41,391 nt of DNA, taken from positions 1 through 41,391 of the forward strand of contig JAEUPI010000147.1 in assembly GCA_016790175.1 (NCBI GenBank), in the 5' to 3' direction. The notes under the pieces were generated by a model, which saw nothing but the letters and a program-made list of their open reading frames with translations, made no database searches and was not told the origin of the DNA. The stretch is from Burkholderiaceae bacterium. GTDB taxonomy: Bacteria; Pseudomonadota; Gammaproteobacteria; Burkholderiales; Burkholderiaceae_C. Positions 15,431 to 23,020 of this stretch are shown here, in pieces (positions within the stretch are counted from its first letter, which is position 1; each line of letters begins with the position of its first letter). The translations under genes and the position numbers were made by a program.

Positions 15431-15458
15431 TCAAGTCGGCGACCGCGACGGTCGATAT
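15431..15458 (+). promoter_or_regulatory. Sigma-28-like promoter of fliS
   Basis: TCAAGTCG (15431-15438), 12 nt, then GTCGATAT (15451-15458), 37 nt before the fliS ATG. Same -35 core and same spacing as the flagellin 1 site. Confidence 0.55.
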
Positions 15459-15495
15459 CCAGGGACACCCACCGCACGTCCCAAGAGCCCGACCG

Positions 15496-15921
15496 ATGTT
15501 CGCCCGACCCCGCACCGACGGCCCGATGGCCACCGGCCTGTACCAGAGCGTGCAGGTCGACACCGGCGTGGCCGCCGCCACGCCGCACCAGCTCGTCAAG
15601 CTCCTGTTCGAGGGCTTCATCGGCGCCTGCTCGCAGGCACGCGGTGCCATCCGGTCGGGCAACGTCGCGGCCAAGGGGCGCGCGATCGGCCGGGCCGCCC
15701 GCATCGTCGAGGAGGGCCTGCGCGGCGGACTGAACCTGAAGGAAGGCGGCAAGCTCGCCGCTGACCTCAACGACCTGTATGCCTACATCGGGCTGCGGCT
15801 CACGCACGCCAACCTGCATGGCGACGAGTCGGCGATCGCCGAATGCCAGGGTCTCGTGCAACCGCTGCTGGATGCCTGGAACGCCATTGCACCGCCGCAA
15901 GAGCCTGCGCCGTCGCACTGA
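15496..15921 (+). CDS. fliS: Flagellin export chaperone FliS
   Basis: A 141-aa four-helix FliS. Conserved family segments are ALYQSV-type helix 1 (ATGLYQSVQVDTGVAAATPH), QLVKLLFEGFIGACSQARGAI, AKGRAIGRAARIVEEGLRGGL and LNLKEGGKLAADLNDLYAYI. It binds the C-terminal D0 of flagellin in the cytosol, keeps it unfolded and delivers it to the export gate. The start at 15496 gives the common N-terminus MFARP..; an internal ATG at 15526 would remove it. It is followed closely by the fliT-like gene. Confidence 0.92.
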   Translation: MFARPRTDGPMATGLYQSVQVDTGVAAATPHQLVKLLFEGFIGACSQARGAIRSGNVAAKGRAIGRAARIVEEGLRGGLNLKEGGKLAADLNDLYAYIGLRLTHANLHGDESAIAECQGLVQPLLDAWNAIAPPQEPAPSH

Positions 15922-15957
15922 GCGCTCCCACGACGCCTCCCCCAACGAGACCCACGC

Positions 15958-16257
15958 ATGGAAACCGACTTGCTGAGCTACTACGAAGCCATCGAGCGCG
16001 CCAGCGCCGACATGCTGGCCGCGGCGCGCGCCGGCGACTGGGAACAGGTGGTGCGCATCGAAGGCGCCTGCGTGCTGCTGATCAGCCAGCTGAAGCAGGC
16101 TGCGCGCGACGACGCGCTCAGCACGGCCGGCGCCCAGCGCAAGGCCAAGATCATGCATCGCATCCTCGTCAACGACGCCGAGGTGCGTCACCTGGCCGAA
16201 CCCTGGATCGAGCAGCTCGGCCAGCTGATGAAAGGCAAGTCGCACACGCTGCATTGA
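15958..16257 (+). CDS. fliT: FliT-like flagellar export chaperone
   Basis: A 99-aa all-helical protein directly after fliS: LLSYYEAIERASADMLAAARAGDWEQVVRIE, then ISQLKQAARDDALS, QRKAKIMHRILVNDAEVRHLAEPW and the C-terminal EQLGQLMKG. Length, helix pattern (acidic/hydrophobic with a WEQV motif) and position match FliT, the chaperone for FliD in many betaproteobacteria. Sequence identity in this family is low, so position carries much of the evidence. Confidence 0.78.
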   Translation: METDLLSYYEAIERASADMLAAARAGDWEQVVRIEGACVLLISQLKQAARDDALSTAGAQRKAKIMHRILVNDAEVRHLAEPWIEQLGQLMKGKSHTLH

Positions 16258-16273
16258 GCGCTGACGGTTCGAC

Positions 16274-17044
16274 ATGTCCGACCACTCCCTGGACACCCAA
16301 CCGGCCGTGCTCGGTGCCGCCGGCGGCGTCGACCCGTACGCCGAGTTCCGGATCCAGCAGTCGCGCGAGATCGCTGCGCTGATGCGGCAGCTCGTCGATG
16401 GCGCCGTGCCGGTTTCGCTGAGCGGACCCGACGCCGCGTCGCTCACGACGATCGTGTGGTCCTGCGATGCGTCGCAACAGCGTATCGCCTTCGGCGCCGA
16501 CGCCGACAGCCCGCAGCTGCAGCGCCTGCTCGAGTGCGAGGAGGCCACCTGCGTGGCCTATCTCGACGCGGTGAAGCTGCAGTTCGACGCCAACCACCTG
16601 ATGCTCGTGCGCGGCAGCCAGCATTGCGTGCTGCAGGCCGACCTGCCGCGTGTGATGTACCGGTTCCAGCGACGCGAGAGCTATCGCGTGCGCACCTTCG
16701 ATCGCGGCTCACCGACGGCCCAGCTGCGCCACCCATCGCTGCCCGACATGCTGCTGTCGCTGCGCGTGCTCGACGTGTCGATCGGCGGCTGCGCGCTGCT
16801 GCTGCCCGACGACGTGCCGCCGATCGCCGCCGGCGTCGAGATCCACGGCGTGCACGTCGCGCTCGACGCCGACACCCGCTTCGATACAAATCTGAAGCTG
16901 CACCATGTCACGACGATGCATGCACCGTCGAGGGCGGCGAGATTGGGCTGTGAATTCATGCACGTGACCCCACAGACCGAACGCGCGCTCCAACGCTACA
17001 TTGACCACACACAGAAGCGGCGCCGACTTCTGTCTCTGGGCTGA
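16274..17044 (+). CDS. ycgR: YcgR-type flagellar brake protein (PilZ, c-di-GMP binding)
   Basis: A 256-aa two-domain protein. The N-terminal YcgR domain (about 20-125) includes EIAALMRQLVDGAVPVSLS and is followed by a PilZ domain. Both c-di-GMP-binding motifs are present: an arginine-rich RFQRRESYRVRT around residues 128-139 and D167-V-S169-I-G-G172. Such proteins bind c-di-GMP and then slow the motor through FliG/FliM or MotA. It lies 16 nt after fliT and is followed by two prepilin-like genes, placing a switch between swimming and surface life at the boundary. Confidence 0.9.
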   Translation: MSDHSLDTQPAVLGAAGGVDPYAEFRIQQSREIAALMRQLVDGAVPVSLSGPDAASLTTIVWSCDASQQRIAFGADADSPQLQRLLECEEATCVAYLDAVKLQFDANHLMLVRGSQHCVLQADLPRVMYRFQRRESYRVRTFDRGSPTAQLRHPSLPDMLLSLRVLDVSIGGCALLLPDDVPPIAAGVEIHGVHVALDADTRFDTNLKLHHVTTMHAPSRAARLGCEFMHVTPQTERALQRYIDHTQKRRRLLSLG

Positions 17045-17099
17045 AGGCGGCACACACAGACGCGCGACATACGCGCCAACAGGGCAGGCAAGTCTCGAC

Positions 17100-17519
17100 A
17101 TGGGCAACCGGCTGCATCAACGGGGATCGACACTGATCGATGTCTGCGCCGCCTGCGTGATGGGCAGCATCACGATGGCCCTGGCCCTGCCCTGGTATCA
17201 CGACTGGAAGGAGCGCGACGGTCGCGCCGACGCCGTCGTCGCACTCCAGCGCGTGCAGCAGGCGCAGGCCGAGTTCCGGGCTGCCAACGGACGCTACGCG
17301 CTTCGGCTGGACACGCTGGATGCCGCGCTCACGCCCTACAGCGACAAGGGCCTGTACCGGCTCGAGATGTACTCAGAGGCGCCCGACAGTTTCGAGGTGC
17401 ACGCCACCGCGGTGAACGACCGTGCGCAGGCCCGCGACCCCAGCTGCGCCCGGGTGACGCTGCGCGTGAGTGGGAGCGTGATCGCGTACGAACCCTCGCT
17501 GCGCTGCTGGAACCCCTGA
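17100..17519 (+). CDS. Type IV prepilin-like protein with atypical processing site
   Basis: A 139-aa prepilin-like protein. The class III signal has QRG followed by STLIDVCAACVMGSITMALALP, so cleavage after G9 would give mature S1-T-L-I-D5 instead of the usual F1-T-L-I-E5. A hydrophobic helix, then the amphipathic ADAVVALQRVQQAQAEFRAA, NGRYA and a C-terminal disulfide-type pair (C116, C136) fit a PilE/minor pilin. The ATG at 17100 is chosen because it gives the short basic leader. The gene overlaps the next prepilin gene by 1 nt. Membrane extraction or assembly may differ from major pilins because of Ser1 and Asp5. Confidence 0.75.
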   Translation: MGNRLHQRGSTLIDVCAACVMGSITMALALPWYHDWKERDGRADAVVALQRVQQAQAEFRAANGRYALRLDTLDAALTPYSDKGLYRLEMYSEAPDSFEVHATAVNDRAQARDPSCARVTLRVSGSVIAYEPSLRCWNP

Positions 17520-18037
17520 TGGCCGGTTGCGTTGCCGTCGCGCGCCGCAGGACGCGCGGTTTCACGCTGATCGAGGCGGTGATCGCCATCGGCGTCATTG
17601 CCTTGCTGACCAGCCTGGTCCTGCCCTCGTTCAACGACATGATGGCGCGTGCGCGGCTGCGAGCCGCTGCCGAGGATCTCGCGCTCGGCCTCGGCAATGC
17701 ACGACTCGAATCGCTGCGCCCGGGCAGCGGCGCGCTGCATGTGACCGTCCAGGCCGGCACCACCTGGTGCTGGGCGGTGGGCCCCGCACTGCAGGCCGAT
17801 TGCCGCGGCAGCGCAGCAGGTGCACACAAGGTGGTGCACAGCGCCGACTATCCCGGCGTCACGATGACCGAGGGCGCGAACGCCGTGTTCGACGGCAGCC
17901 AGCAGATCGCCGGCATCACGCTGGCCGCCACCTTTGTCTCGGCGCAGGGCCAGGCCTTGCGCGTGCACATGACGCCACTCGGCCGCGCCAGCATCTGCGC
18001 GCAGGACGTGCGCATCGCCGACTACCCGGTCTGCTGA
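17519..18037 (+). CDS. Minor pilin of the GspH/FimT family
   Basis: A 172-aa prepilin with a canonical class III signal: RRTRG followed by FTLIEAVIAIGVIALLTSLVLPS, cleavage after G14 and Glu5 in the mature protein. The following DMMARARLRAAAEDLALGLGNARLESL is the GspH/FimT pattern, and the C-terminal domain is beta-rich with cysteines near CWAVG, QADC, SICAQ and the final YPVC. It is translated from a TGATG junction with the preceding gene. Minor pilins of this class initiate type IV pilus assembly or bind DNA; no assembly ATPase or secretin is in the window, so these must lie elsewhere. Confidence 0.85.
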   Translation: MAGCVAVARRRTRGFTLIEAVIAIGVIALLTSLVLPSFNDMMARARLRAAAEDLALGLGNARLESLRPGSGALHVTVQAGTTWCWAVGPALQADCRGSAAGAHKVVHSADYPGVTMTEGANAVFDGSQQIAGITLAATFVSAQGQALRVHMTPLGRASICAQDVRIADYPVC

Positions 18038-18056
18038 GACAGGTGTCAGCCCCACT

Positions 18057-18071
18057 GGCGCAAGCGCCTTT
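18057..18071 (+). terminator. Small hairpin with short T-run after the prepilin pair
   Basis: GGCGC-AA-GCGCC followed by TTT, 20 nt after the GspH/FimT-like stop. Stem and T-run are short, so this is a weak candidate. Confidence 0.35.
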
Positions 18072-18191
18072 CCAGCAGGTGCAACGCGCGCGGCAGCGGA
18101 CGTTACGAACGTAAGGGCTGCGATACATCTGGGCGTTCTGCCCATCCGCGAGGGTTATGGTCACAGCTGCCTGCCCACGACGGAGTTCACC

Positions 18192-19109
18192 ATGTTCACG
18201 CAGCTCTCACGCCGCAGCGCATTGCTGGCGGCCGGCGGACTTTGCGTTGCAGTGTCGATCGGCTGCGGCGGCGGTGGCGACACGACCGCTGCGTCGGCCC
18301 CGGCCGCCGATGCTGTTGTGCTGACCGAGACCGCAACCGACTTCACCGTCACCGCCCAAGGGGCACGCGGCGCACGTTCCTGGTCGGCGATGCAGTTCGC
18401 GTTCTCGGCCAACGTCACCAGCGGCACACACGCCGGAAGCACGATCGGCGGCCTGCTGCTGCTGAAGGGTGAACGCGATGAAGCCAGCGGCAGCACACAC
18501 CTCGAAGGCAAGCTGCTGATCGGCACGCTGCCTTCCGGCATCGGCAGCGGCAGCGCCATGCAGGCCCGGTCGCTGATCGCCGCGTTTCGAAGCCAGGCCG
18601 ACGCACTGCGCGACACGCTGCGCTCGGCGGTCGAGGCCCTGCGCGATCAGCTGAAGGTCGATCTGGACGCCGCGGTCGACGATGCCGCCCGGCAAGCCGC
18701 CAAGCAGAAGTTCGGCGATGCATTCAAGGCGTTGATGCTCGCCTTCCAGCAAGACATGCTGGCATTGGTGAGCACCCTGCGCGATGCATTGACGGCGCTC
18801 GGGTTCGACCCGTCGCGGCGTCTGCCTGGTGGCGGCGACGGCGGTCTGCGCTTTCATGGCCGCGCCGGGTTCGATGTGACCGGCACGATTGCTGCCGATG
18901 GCCAGATCAGCGGTACGGTGACACTCGGTGTCGATCAGGTGATCAGTGTCACCGGTCAGAAACAGAGCGACGGCAGCTTCACGGGCCGTTTCACCGGCCC
19001 CGCCGGCGACGACGCCGGCGACTGGACGGCTGCGGCGCTGTCCAAGGTGTTGCCTGCCCCCGAGCCGGTGCCGGCACCTCAACCACCGGCGAGCGCGGCG
19101 GCGATGTAG
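18192..19109 (+). CDS. Predicted exported lipoprotein of unknown function
   Basis: A 305-aa protein I do not recognise. The N-terminus FTQLSRRSALLAAGGLCVAV has a twin-arginine-like motif, and SIGC-GGGGD provides a likely lipidated cysteine, although Ser at -3 is not the usual Leu. The mature part starts with a beta-rich segment, has a long amphipathic helical stretch (about 115-215; FRSQADALRDTLRSAVEALRDQ, DDAARQAAKQKFGDAFKALM), then beta-like GRAGFDVTGTIAADGQISGTV and DGSFTGRFTGPAGDDAGDW. It ends in a Pro/Ala tail. It ends 7 nt from the convergent fliE, without room for a terminator. Confidence 0.7.
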   Translation: MFTQLSRRSALLAAGGLCVAVSIGCGGGGDTTAASAPAADAVVLTETATDFTVTAQGARGARSWSAMQFAFSANVTSGTHAGSTIGGLLLLKGERDEASGSTHLEGKLLIGTLPSGIGSGSAMQARSLIAAFRSQADALRDTLRSAVEALRDQLKVDLDAAVDDAARQAAKQKFGDAFKALMLAFQQDMLALVSTLRDALTALGFDPSRRLPGGGDGGLRFHGRAGFDVTGTIAADGQISGTVTLGVDQVISVTGQKQSDGSFTGRFTGPAGDDAGDWTAAALSKVLPAPEPVPAPQPPASAAAM

Positions 19110-19116
19110 GCGATGT

Positions 19117-19443
19117 TTACACCTGCATGTTCATGATTTCGCTGTAGGCCTGCACCAGCCGGCTGCGCACCGACAGCACGGCCTGGAAGCCGATCTGCGC
19201 CTTCTGCATCGCGACCATCGTCTGCTCCAGGCTCACCGCCGGATTGTCGAGTTGCAGTTCGCGCTGCATGGCCGTGGCCTGGTGCTGCTGCTGGCTGACC
19301 GCACCGAGGGCCTGCGACATCGCCTGCTGAAAGCTCGCACCGCCAGTGGCCGCCGCGCCGCGGGCCAGCGGCGTGCCGTCGGGCCGCAGGCCGGCTCGGG
19401 CCACGGCTTCGGCGAAATCGAAGGGCTTGAGATCGACCTTCAT
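19117..19443 (-). CDS. fliE: Flagellar hook-basal body protein FliE
   Basis: A 108-aa FliE of standard size. The C-terminal half carries the family pattern: ASFQQAMSQALGAVSQQQHQA, DNPAVSLEQTMVAMQKAQIGFQAV and RSRLVQAYSEIMNMQV. FliE joins the MS ring to the proximal rod and is exported early. The gene runs opposite to fliF, with start codons 213 bp apart, whereas in many bacteria fliE and fliF share one direction. Divergent promoters in 19444-19656 are implied. The frame of fliE extends far upstream without stops, so the start at 19443 rests on homology beginning at MKVDLKPFDF. Confidence 0.92.
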   Translation of the reverse strand: MKVDLKPFDFAEAVARAGLRPDGTPLARGAAATGGASFQQAMSQALGAVSQQQHQATAMQRELQLDNPAVSLEQTMVAMQKAQIGFQAVLSVRSRLVQAYSEIMNMQV

Positions 19444-19656
19444 GCATGCATGGCGCACGCGGCGCGTGCGCAGGCCATCACGATGTCGGCACTGTAGGCG
19501 TCGATCCTCGGCCGCGATGGCGGGAACTGAAGCCCGAAGTCCGGGCTGTTCACCCCATACACGGCGGCATCGCTCCCGAACAATGGTCTCCACCCGACGA
19601 ACCCGGCCAGCGACGCATGTGCGCCGCCAGCCACCATCGCGGCCACGACCCACTGC
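19444..19656. other. Divergent fliE-fliF control region
   Basis: Contains the upstream regions of both fliE and fliF. GCCCGAAGTCCGGGC forms a small hairpin near 19532. I found no convincing sigma-28 or sigma-54 site; a GG-N10-GC match exists on the minus strand, but neighbouring consensus bases are missing. Confidence 0.4.
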
Positions 19657-21342
19657 ATGGACAACGCCCTCGCCCCCACCTTGCCCAACGGCGGCCGCCC
19701 CGGCTCGGCCCCGGCCCGGCCTCTGAGCCTCGGCGAACGCATCGCCGCGATCCCGCTGAAGTCGATGGTGATGCTCACCGTCGGCGTCGCGGCGCTGGTC
19801 GGCGTGGCGCTGGCGCTCGCGCTGTGGAGCCGCTCCGGCGACTACAAGCTCCTGTATGCGAATCTGTCCGACAAGGATGGCGGCGCCGTGCTCGGCCAGC
19901 TGTCGCAGATGAACATACCCTACCGCATCACCGAAGGCGGCGGCGCGATCATGGTGCCCGCCGACAAGGTGCACGACGTGCGCCTCAAGCTGGCGCAGAT
20001 CGGCCTGCCCAAGGGGACGACCAGCGGCTTCGAGCTGATGGACAACGCCCGCTTCGGGCAGACACAGTTCCAGGAGCGGCTCACCTTCCAGCGTGCGCTC
20101 GAAGGCGAACTGGTGCGTTCGATCAGCTCGCTGGCGGCGGTGTCGGCGGCGCGGGTGCATCTGGCGCTGCCGCAGCAGAACGGCTTCTTCCGCGAGCAGC
20201 AGAAACCCAGCGCCTCGGTGCTGGTGCAGCTGCACCCCGGGCGCACGCTCGATCGCGCGCAGATCGCCGGCATCGTTCATCTGGTGTCGTCGTCGGTGCC
20301 CGAGCTGAGCCCGAAGGCCGTGAGCGTGCTCGACTCGAGCGGCGCGCTGCTGTCGGCCTCGGCCGACGGCCTGCCGCAGGGCCTCGACGCGAACCAGCTG
20401 CAGTACGTGCAGCAGATCGAGTCCAGCTACGTCAAGCGCGTGGTCGACATTCTCGAGCCGGTGCTGGGGCGCGACAACGTGCGCGCCAACGTGACCGCCG
20501 AGGTCGACTTCTCGCAGACCGAGGCCACCGACGAGCTCTACAAGCCCAATCAGGGCAACGCGCCGGCCGCGGTGCGCAGCGCGCAGCTCTCCGAATCGAT
20601 CAACGGCGCGGCGGCACAACCCTCGGGCGTTCCGGGCGCAGCGAGCAACCAGCCCCCGGTGCCCGCCACCGCGCCGCTCACCGGCGCATCGGCGCCGCTG
20701 CAGGCGGCGTTGGGCAGCACCGCCCCGTCCACGCGGCGCGACAACGTCACCAATTACGAGATCGACAAGACCGTGCGCGTCACGCGCGCCGCCACCGGCA
20801 TGGTCAAGCGCCTGAACACCGCGGTCGTGGTGAACCATCGCGTGAGCACCGACGCCAAGGGCAAGACCACGAGCACGCCGCTGTCGAGCGACGAGATCGA
20901 GAAACTCACCTCGCTGGTGCAGGAGAGCATCGGCTTCAACAAGGAGCGCGGCGACTCGCTGAAGCTGATCAACGCACCGTTCCGCGTCGAGGCCGTGCCG
21001 AAGATCGAGCCGCTGCCGGTGTGGAAGCAGCCATGGATCATGGATCTGCTGCGCGCGGCGGCCGTGCCCGCGGCGCTGGCGCTGATCGCGCTGCTCGTCT
21101 ACGGCGGCATCATCAAGCCGGCGGTGAAGGACGTCACGGCGCCGCTGGTCGGCAGCCAGGTCAACACCGTGGTGGCCGACCCGCTGAACCCCGACACGCC
21201 AGCGCTGCCGGGCCAGCGTGCCGCGGCGCTCGAGGCACCGACCAACGACAAGCGCGTGGTCGACGCGCGCGAACTCGCCAAGTCCAATCCGGCCGCGGTG
21301 GCGCACATCGTGCGCGACTGGGTCAACACCGAGTCGGCCTGA
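19657..21342 (+). CDS. fliF: Flagellar MS-ring protein FliF
   Basis: A 561-aa FliF of usual length. TM1 is MVMLTVGVAALVGVALALALW (about 37-57), followed by the ring-building motif YKLLYANLSDKDGGAVLGQL and the secretin-like/PrgK-like repeats (RITEGGGAIMVPADKVHDVRL; FQRALEGELVRSISSL; ARVHLALPQ). A Pro/Ala-rich stretch at about 305-355 interrupts the beta-collar, as usual. TM2 is AAAVPAALALIALLVYGGII (about 463-482), and the cytoplasmic tail (VVDARELAKSNPAAVAHIVRDWV) binds FliG. It is the first gene of the plus-strand basal-body operon and is followed by fliG after 12 nt. Confidence 0.96.
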   Translation: MDNALAPTLPNGGRPGSAPARPLSLGERIAAIPLKSMVMLTVGVAALVGVALALALWSRSGDYKLLYANLSDKDGGAVLGQLSQMNIPYRITEGGGAIMVPADKVHDVRLKLAQIGLPKGTTSGFELMDNARFGQTQFQERLTFQRALEGELVRSISSLAAVSAARVHLALPQQNGFFREQQKPSASVLVQLHPGRTLDRAQIAGIVHLVSSSVPELSPKAVSVLDSSGALLSASADGLPQGLDANQLQYVQQIESSYVKRVVDILEPVLGRDNVRANVTAEVDFSQTEATDELYKPNQGNAPAAVRSAQLSESINGAAAQPSGVPGAASNQPPVPATAPLTGASAPLQAALGSTAPSTRRDNVTNYEIDKTVRVTRAATGMVKRLNTAVVVNHRVSTDAKGKTTSTPLSSDEIEKLTSLVQESIGFNKERGDSLKLINAPFRVEAVPKIEPLPVWKQPWIMDLLRAAAVPAALALIALLVYGGIIKPAVKDVTAPLVGSQVNTVVADPLNPDTPALPGQRAAALEAPTNDKRVVDARELAKSNPAAVAHIVRDWVNTESA

Positions 21343-21354
21343 CGAGGACGCCGC

Positions 21355-22350
21355 ATGGACGACCAGGGACTCGAGAACGCCGCGATCCTGCTGATGTCGC
21401 TCGGCGAGGAGCAGGCCGCCGAGGTGTTCAAGCACCTCGCACCCAAGGAGGTGCAGCGCCTGGGCGAGACGATCGCCAAGATGAAGGCGGTGCCGCGCGA
21501 GCGCCTCGAGCAGGTGATGGACAAGTTCAACACCGTCGCCTCCGAACAGCACATGCTGGTGGCCGACACCGACGAATACGTCAAGAGCGTGCTGCGCAAG
21601 GCGCTTGGCGACGACAAGGCCAATCTGCTGATCGACCGCATCATGCAGGGCAGCGACGTCTCGGGCCTCGAGAGTCTGAAGTGGATGGATTCCTCTGCGG
21701 TGGCCGAGCTGCTGCGCAACGAGCATCCGCAGATCGTGGCCGCGATCCTGGTGCACCTCGACTTCGACCAGGCCTCGAGCATCCTCAAGGCCTTCACCGA
21801 GCGGCAGCGCAACGAGGTGATGATCCGCATCGCCACGCTCGACGGCATTCAGCCGATCGCGCTGAAGGATCTCAACGAGGTCATGAGCAAGGTGCTGGCG
21901 GGCGGCGACAAGCTGAAGAAGGCCTCGCTCGGCGGCGTGAAGACGGCCGCCGAGATCATCAACCTGATGGGCAACGCGGTCGAGACCTCGATCCTCGACT
22001 ACATCCGCGAGACCGACGGCGAGCTGGCGCAGAAGATCCAGGACAACATGTTCACGTTCGACGATCTGATCAAGCTCGACGACAAGGGCATCCAGTCGCT
22101 GCTCAAGGAGGTGCAGAGCGAGTCGCTGGTGATCGCGCTCAAGGGCGCGACGCCGGAGCTGCGCGAACGCGTCTTCAAGAACATGTCCAGCCGCGCCGCC
22201 GAAACCCTGCGCGAGGATCTCGAGTCGCGCGGGCCGGTGCGCGTGTCCGAGGTCGAGGCCGAGCAGAAAGAGATGCTCAAGACCGTGCGACGCCTGGTCG
22301 ACGAGGGCCAGATCGTGATGGCCAGCGGTGGCGCCGATGAATTCGTCTAA
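21355..22350 (+). CDS. fliG: Flagellar motor switch protein FliG
   Basis: A 331-aa FliG. N-domain: NAAILLMSLGEEQAAEVFKHL. Middle domain with the EHPQ motif: LLRNEHPQIVAAILVHLD. C-domain with the charged torque helix and MFTFDDLIKLDDKG, then ALKGATPELRERVFKNMSSRAAE and VEAEQKEMLKTVRRL. It couples the stator MotA to the rotor and sets rotation direction with FliM/FliN. It overlaps fliH by 14 nt. Confidence 0.97.
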   Translation: MDDQGLENAAILLMSLGEEQAAEVFKHLAPKEVQRLGETIAKMKAVPRERLEQVMDKFNTVASEQHMLVADTDEYVKSVLRKALGDDKANLLIDRIMQGSDVSGLESLKWMDSSAVAELLRNEHPQIVAAILVHLDFDQASSILKAFTERQRNEVMIRIATLDGIQPIALKDLNEVMSKVLAGGDKLKKASLGGVKTAAEIINLMGNAVETSILDYIRETDGELAQKIQDNMFTFDDLIKLDDKGIQSLLKEVQSESLVIALKGATPELRERVFKNMSSRAAETLREDLESRGPVRVSEVEAEQKEMLKTVRRLVDEGQIVMASGGADEFV

Positions 22351-23020
22351 GCCGTCGGGCACGGCATATCACCGCTTCATTCCGCGCGAGGAGCTGCACG
22401 GATTCGCGAACTGGCAGCCGCATGCGTTCGGCGGCCCCGCCTCCGGGCCCGCGATCGAAGCTGCGCGCAGCCCCAAGGACATGCAGGCCGCGCTGCAGGC
22501 CGCGCGACAGGCCGGCTACGAAGACGGCTATCGCGACGGCCTCGTGGCGCTCGACAGCTTCAAGCGCAGCGTACTGCAGGACAACGCCGCCCAGTTCGGC
22601 GCGCTGATCCAGAGCTTCGATACCCAGCTCGACGCGCTGGAGCAGCAGATGGCGCAGGCCATCACCCGCGTGGCCACCGGCATCGCACGCCAGGTCGTGC
22701 GCGACGAGCTGCACACCGATCCGCAGCGCATCGCCCGCGTCGCGCGCGAGGCGATCAACGCGGTGCTGATGAGCGCACGCCATATCGTCGTGCAGGTGCA
22801 TCCGGAAGATCTCACCCTCGTGGAGCACGGTGCGTCCGAGGCGATCGCCGCCCGCGGCGCGCGCTTGGTGCCCGACGCCGGCGTCGAGCGCGGCGGCTGC
22901 CGCGTGCTCTCAGACGTGGGCACGATCGACGCCCGCATCTCTGCGCGCTGGGAACAGGTGACCTCGGGGCTCGGCACCGAACTGCCCTGGACGAGCGACG
23001 ACGAGGCCGGCGCGCGATGA
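22337..23020 (+). CDS. fliH: Flagellar assembly protein FliH
   Basis: A 227-aa FliH. The N-terminal [10 protein letters not shown] is typical of proteobacterial FliH, followed by [19 protein letters not shown] glycine-spaced helices and the V-ATPase-E-like C-domain ([58 protein letters not shown]). It forms the stalk that regulates the FliI ATPase. I choose ATG at 22337 over GTG at 22328; both overlap the fliG end. It joins fliI by an ATGA overlap. Confidence 0.92.
   Translation: MNSSKPSGTAYHRFIPREELHGFANWQPHAFGGPASGPAIEAARSPKDMQAALQAARQAGYEDGYRDGLVALDSFKRSVLQDNAAQFGALIQSFDTQLDALEQQMAQAITRVATGIARQVVRDELHTDPQRIARVAREAINAVLMSARHIVVQVHPEDLTLVEHGASEAIAARGARLVPDAGVERGGCRVLSDVGTIDARISARWEQVTSGLGTELPWTSDDEAGAR

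Noticed and set aside
19444..19656. Sigma-54 promoter for fliE.
   Set aside because: A GG-N10-GC match exists on the minus strand, but the surrounding TGGCAC and TTGC consensus bases are mostly missing.
19446..22340. A 964-codon plus-strand frame over fliF and fliG.
   Set aside because: Arg/Ala/Gly-rich shadow in another frame of well-supported fliF and fliG.
19117..22362. A 1081-codon open frame on the minus strand across fliF, fliG and fliE.
   Set aside because: Only its last 108 codons (fliE) show homology. The rest is antisense to fliF and fliG and is His/Arg/Leu-rich, as expected from GC-rich third-position bias.
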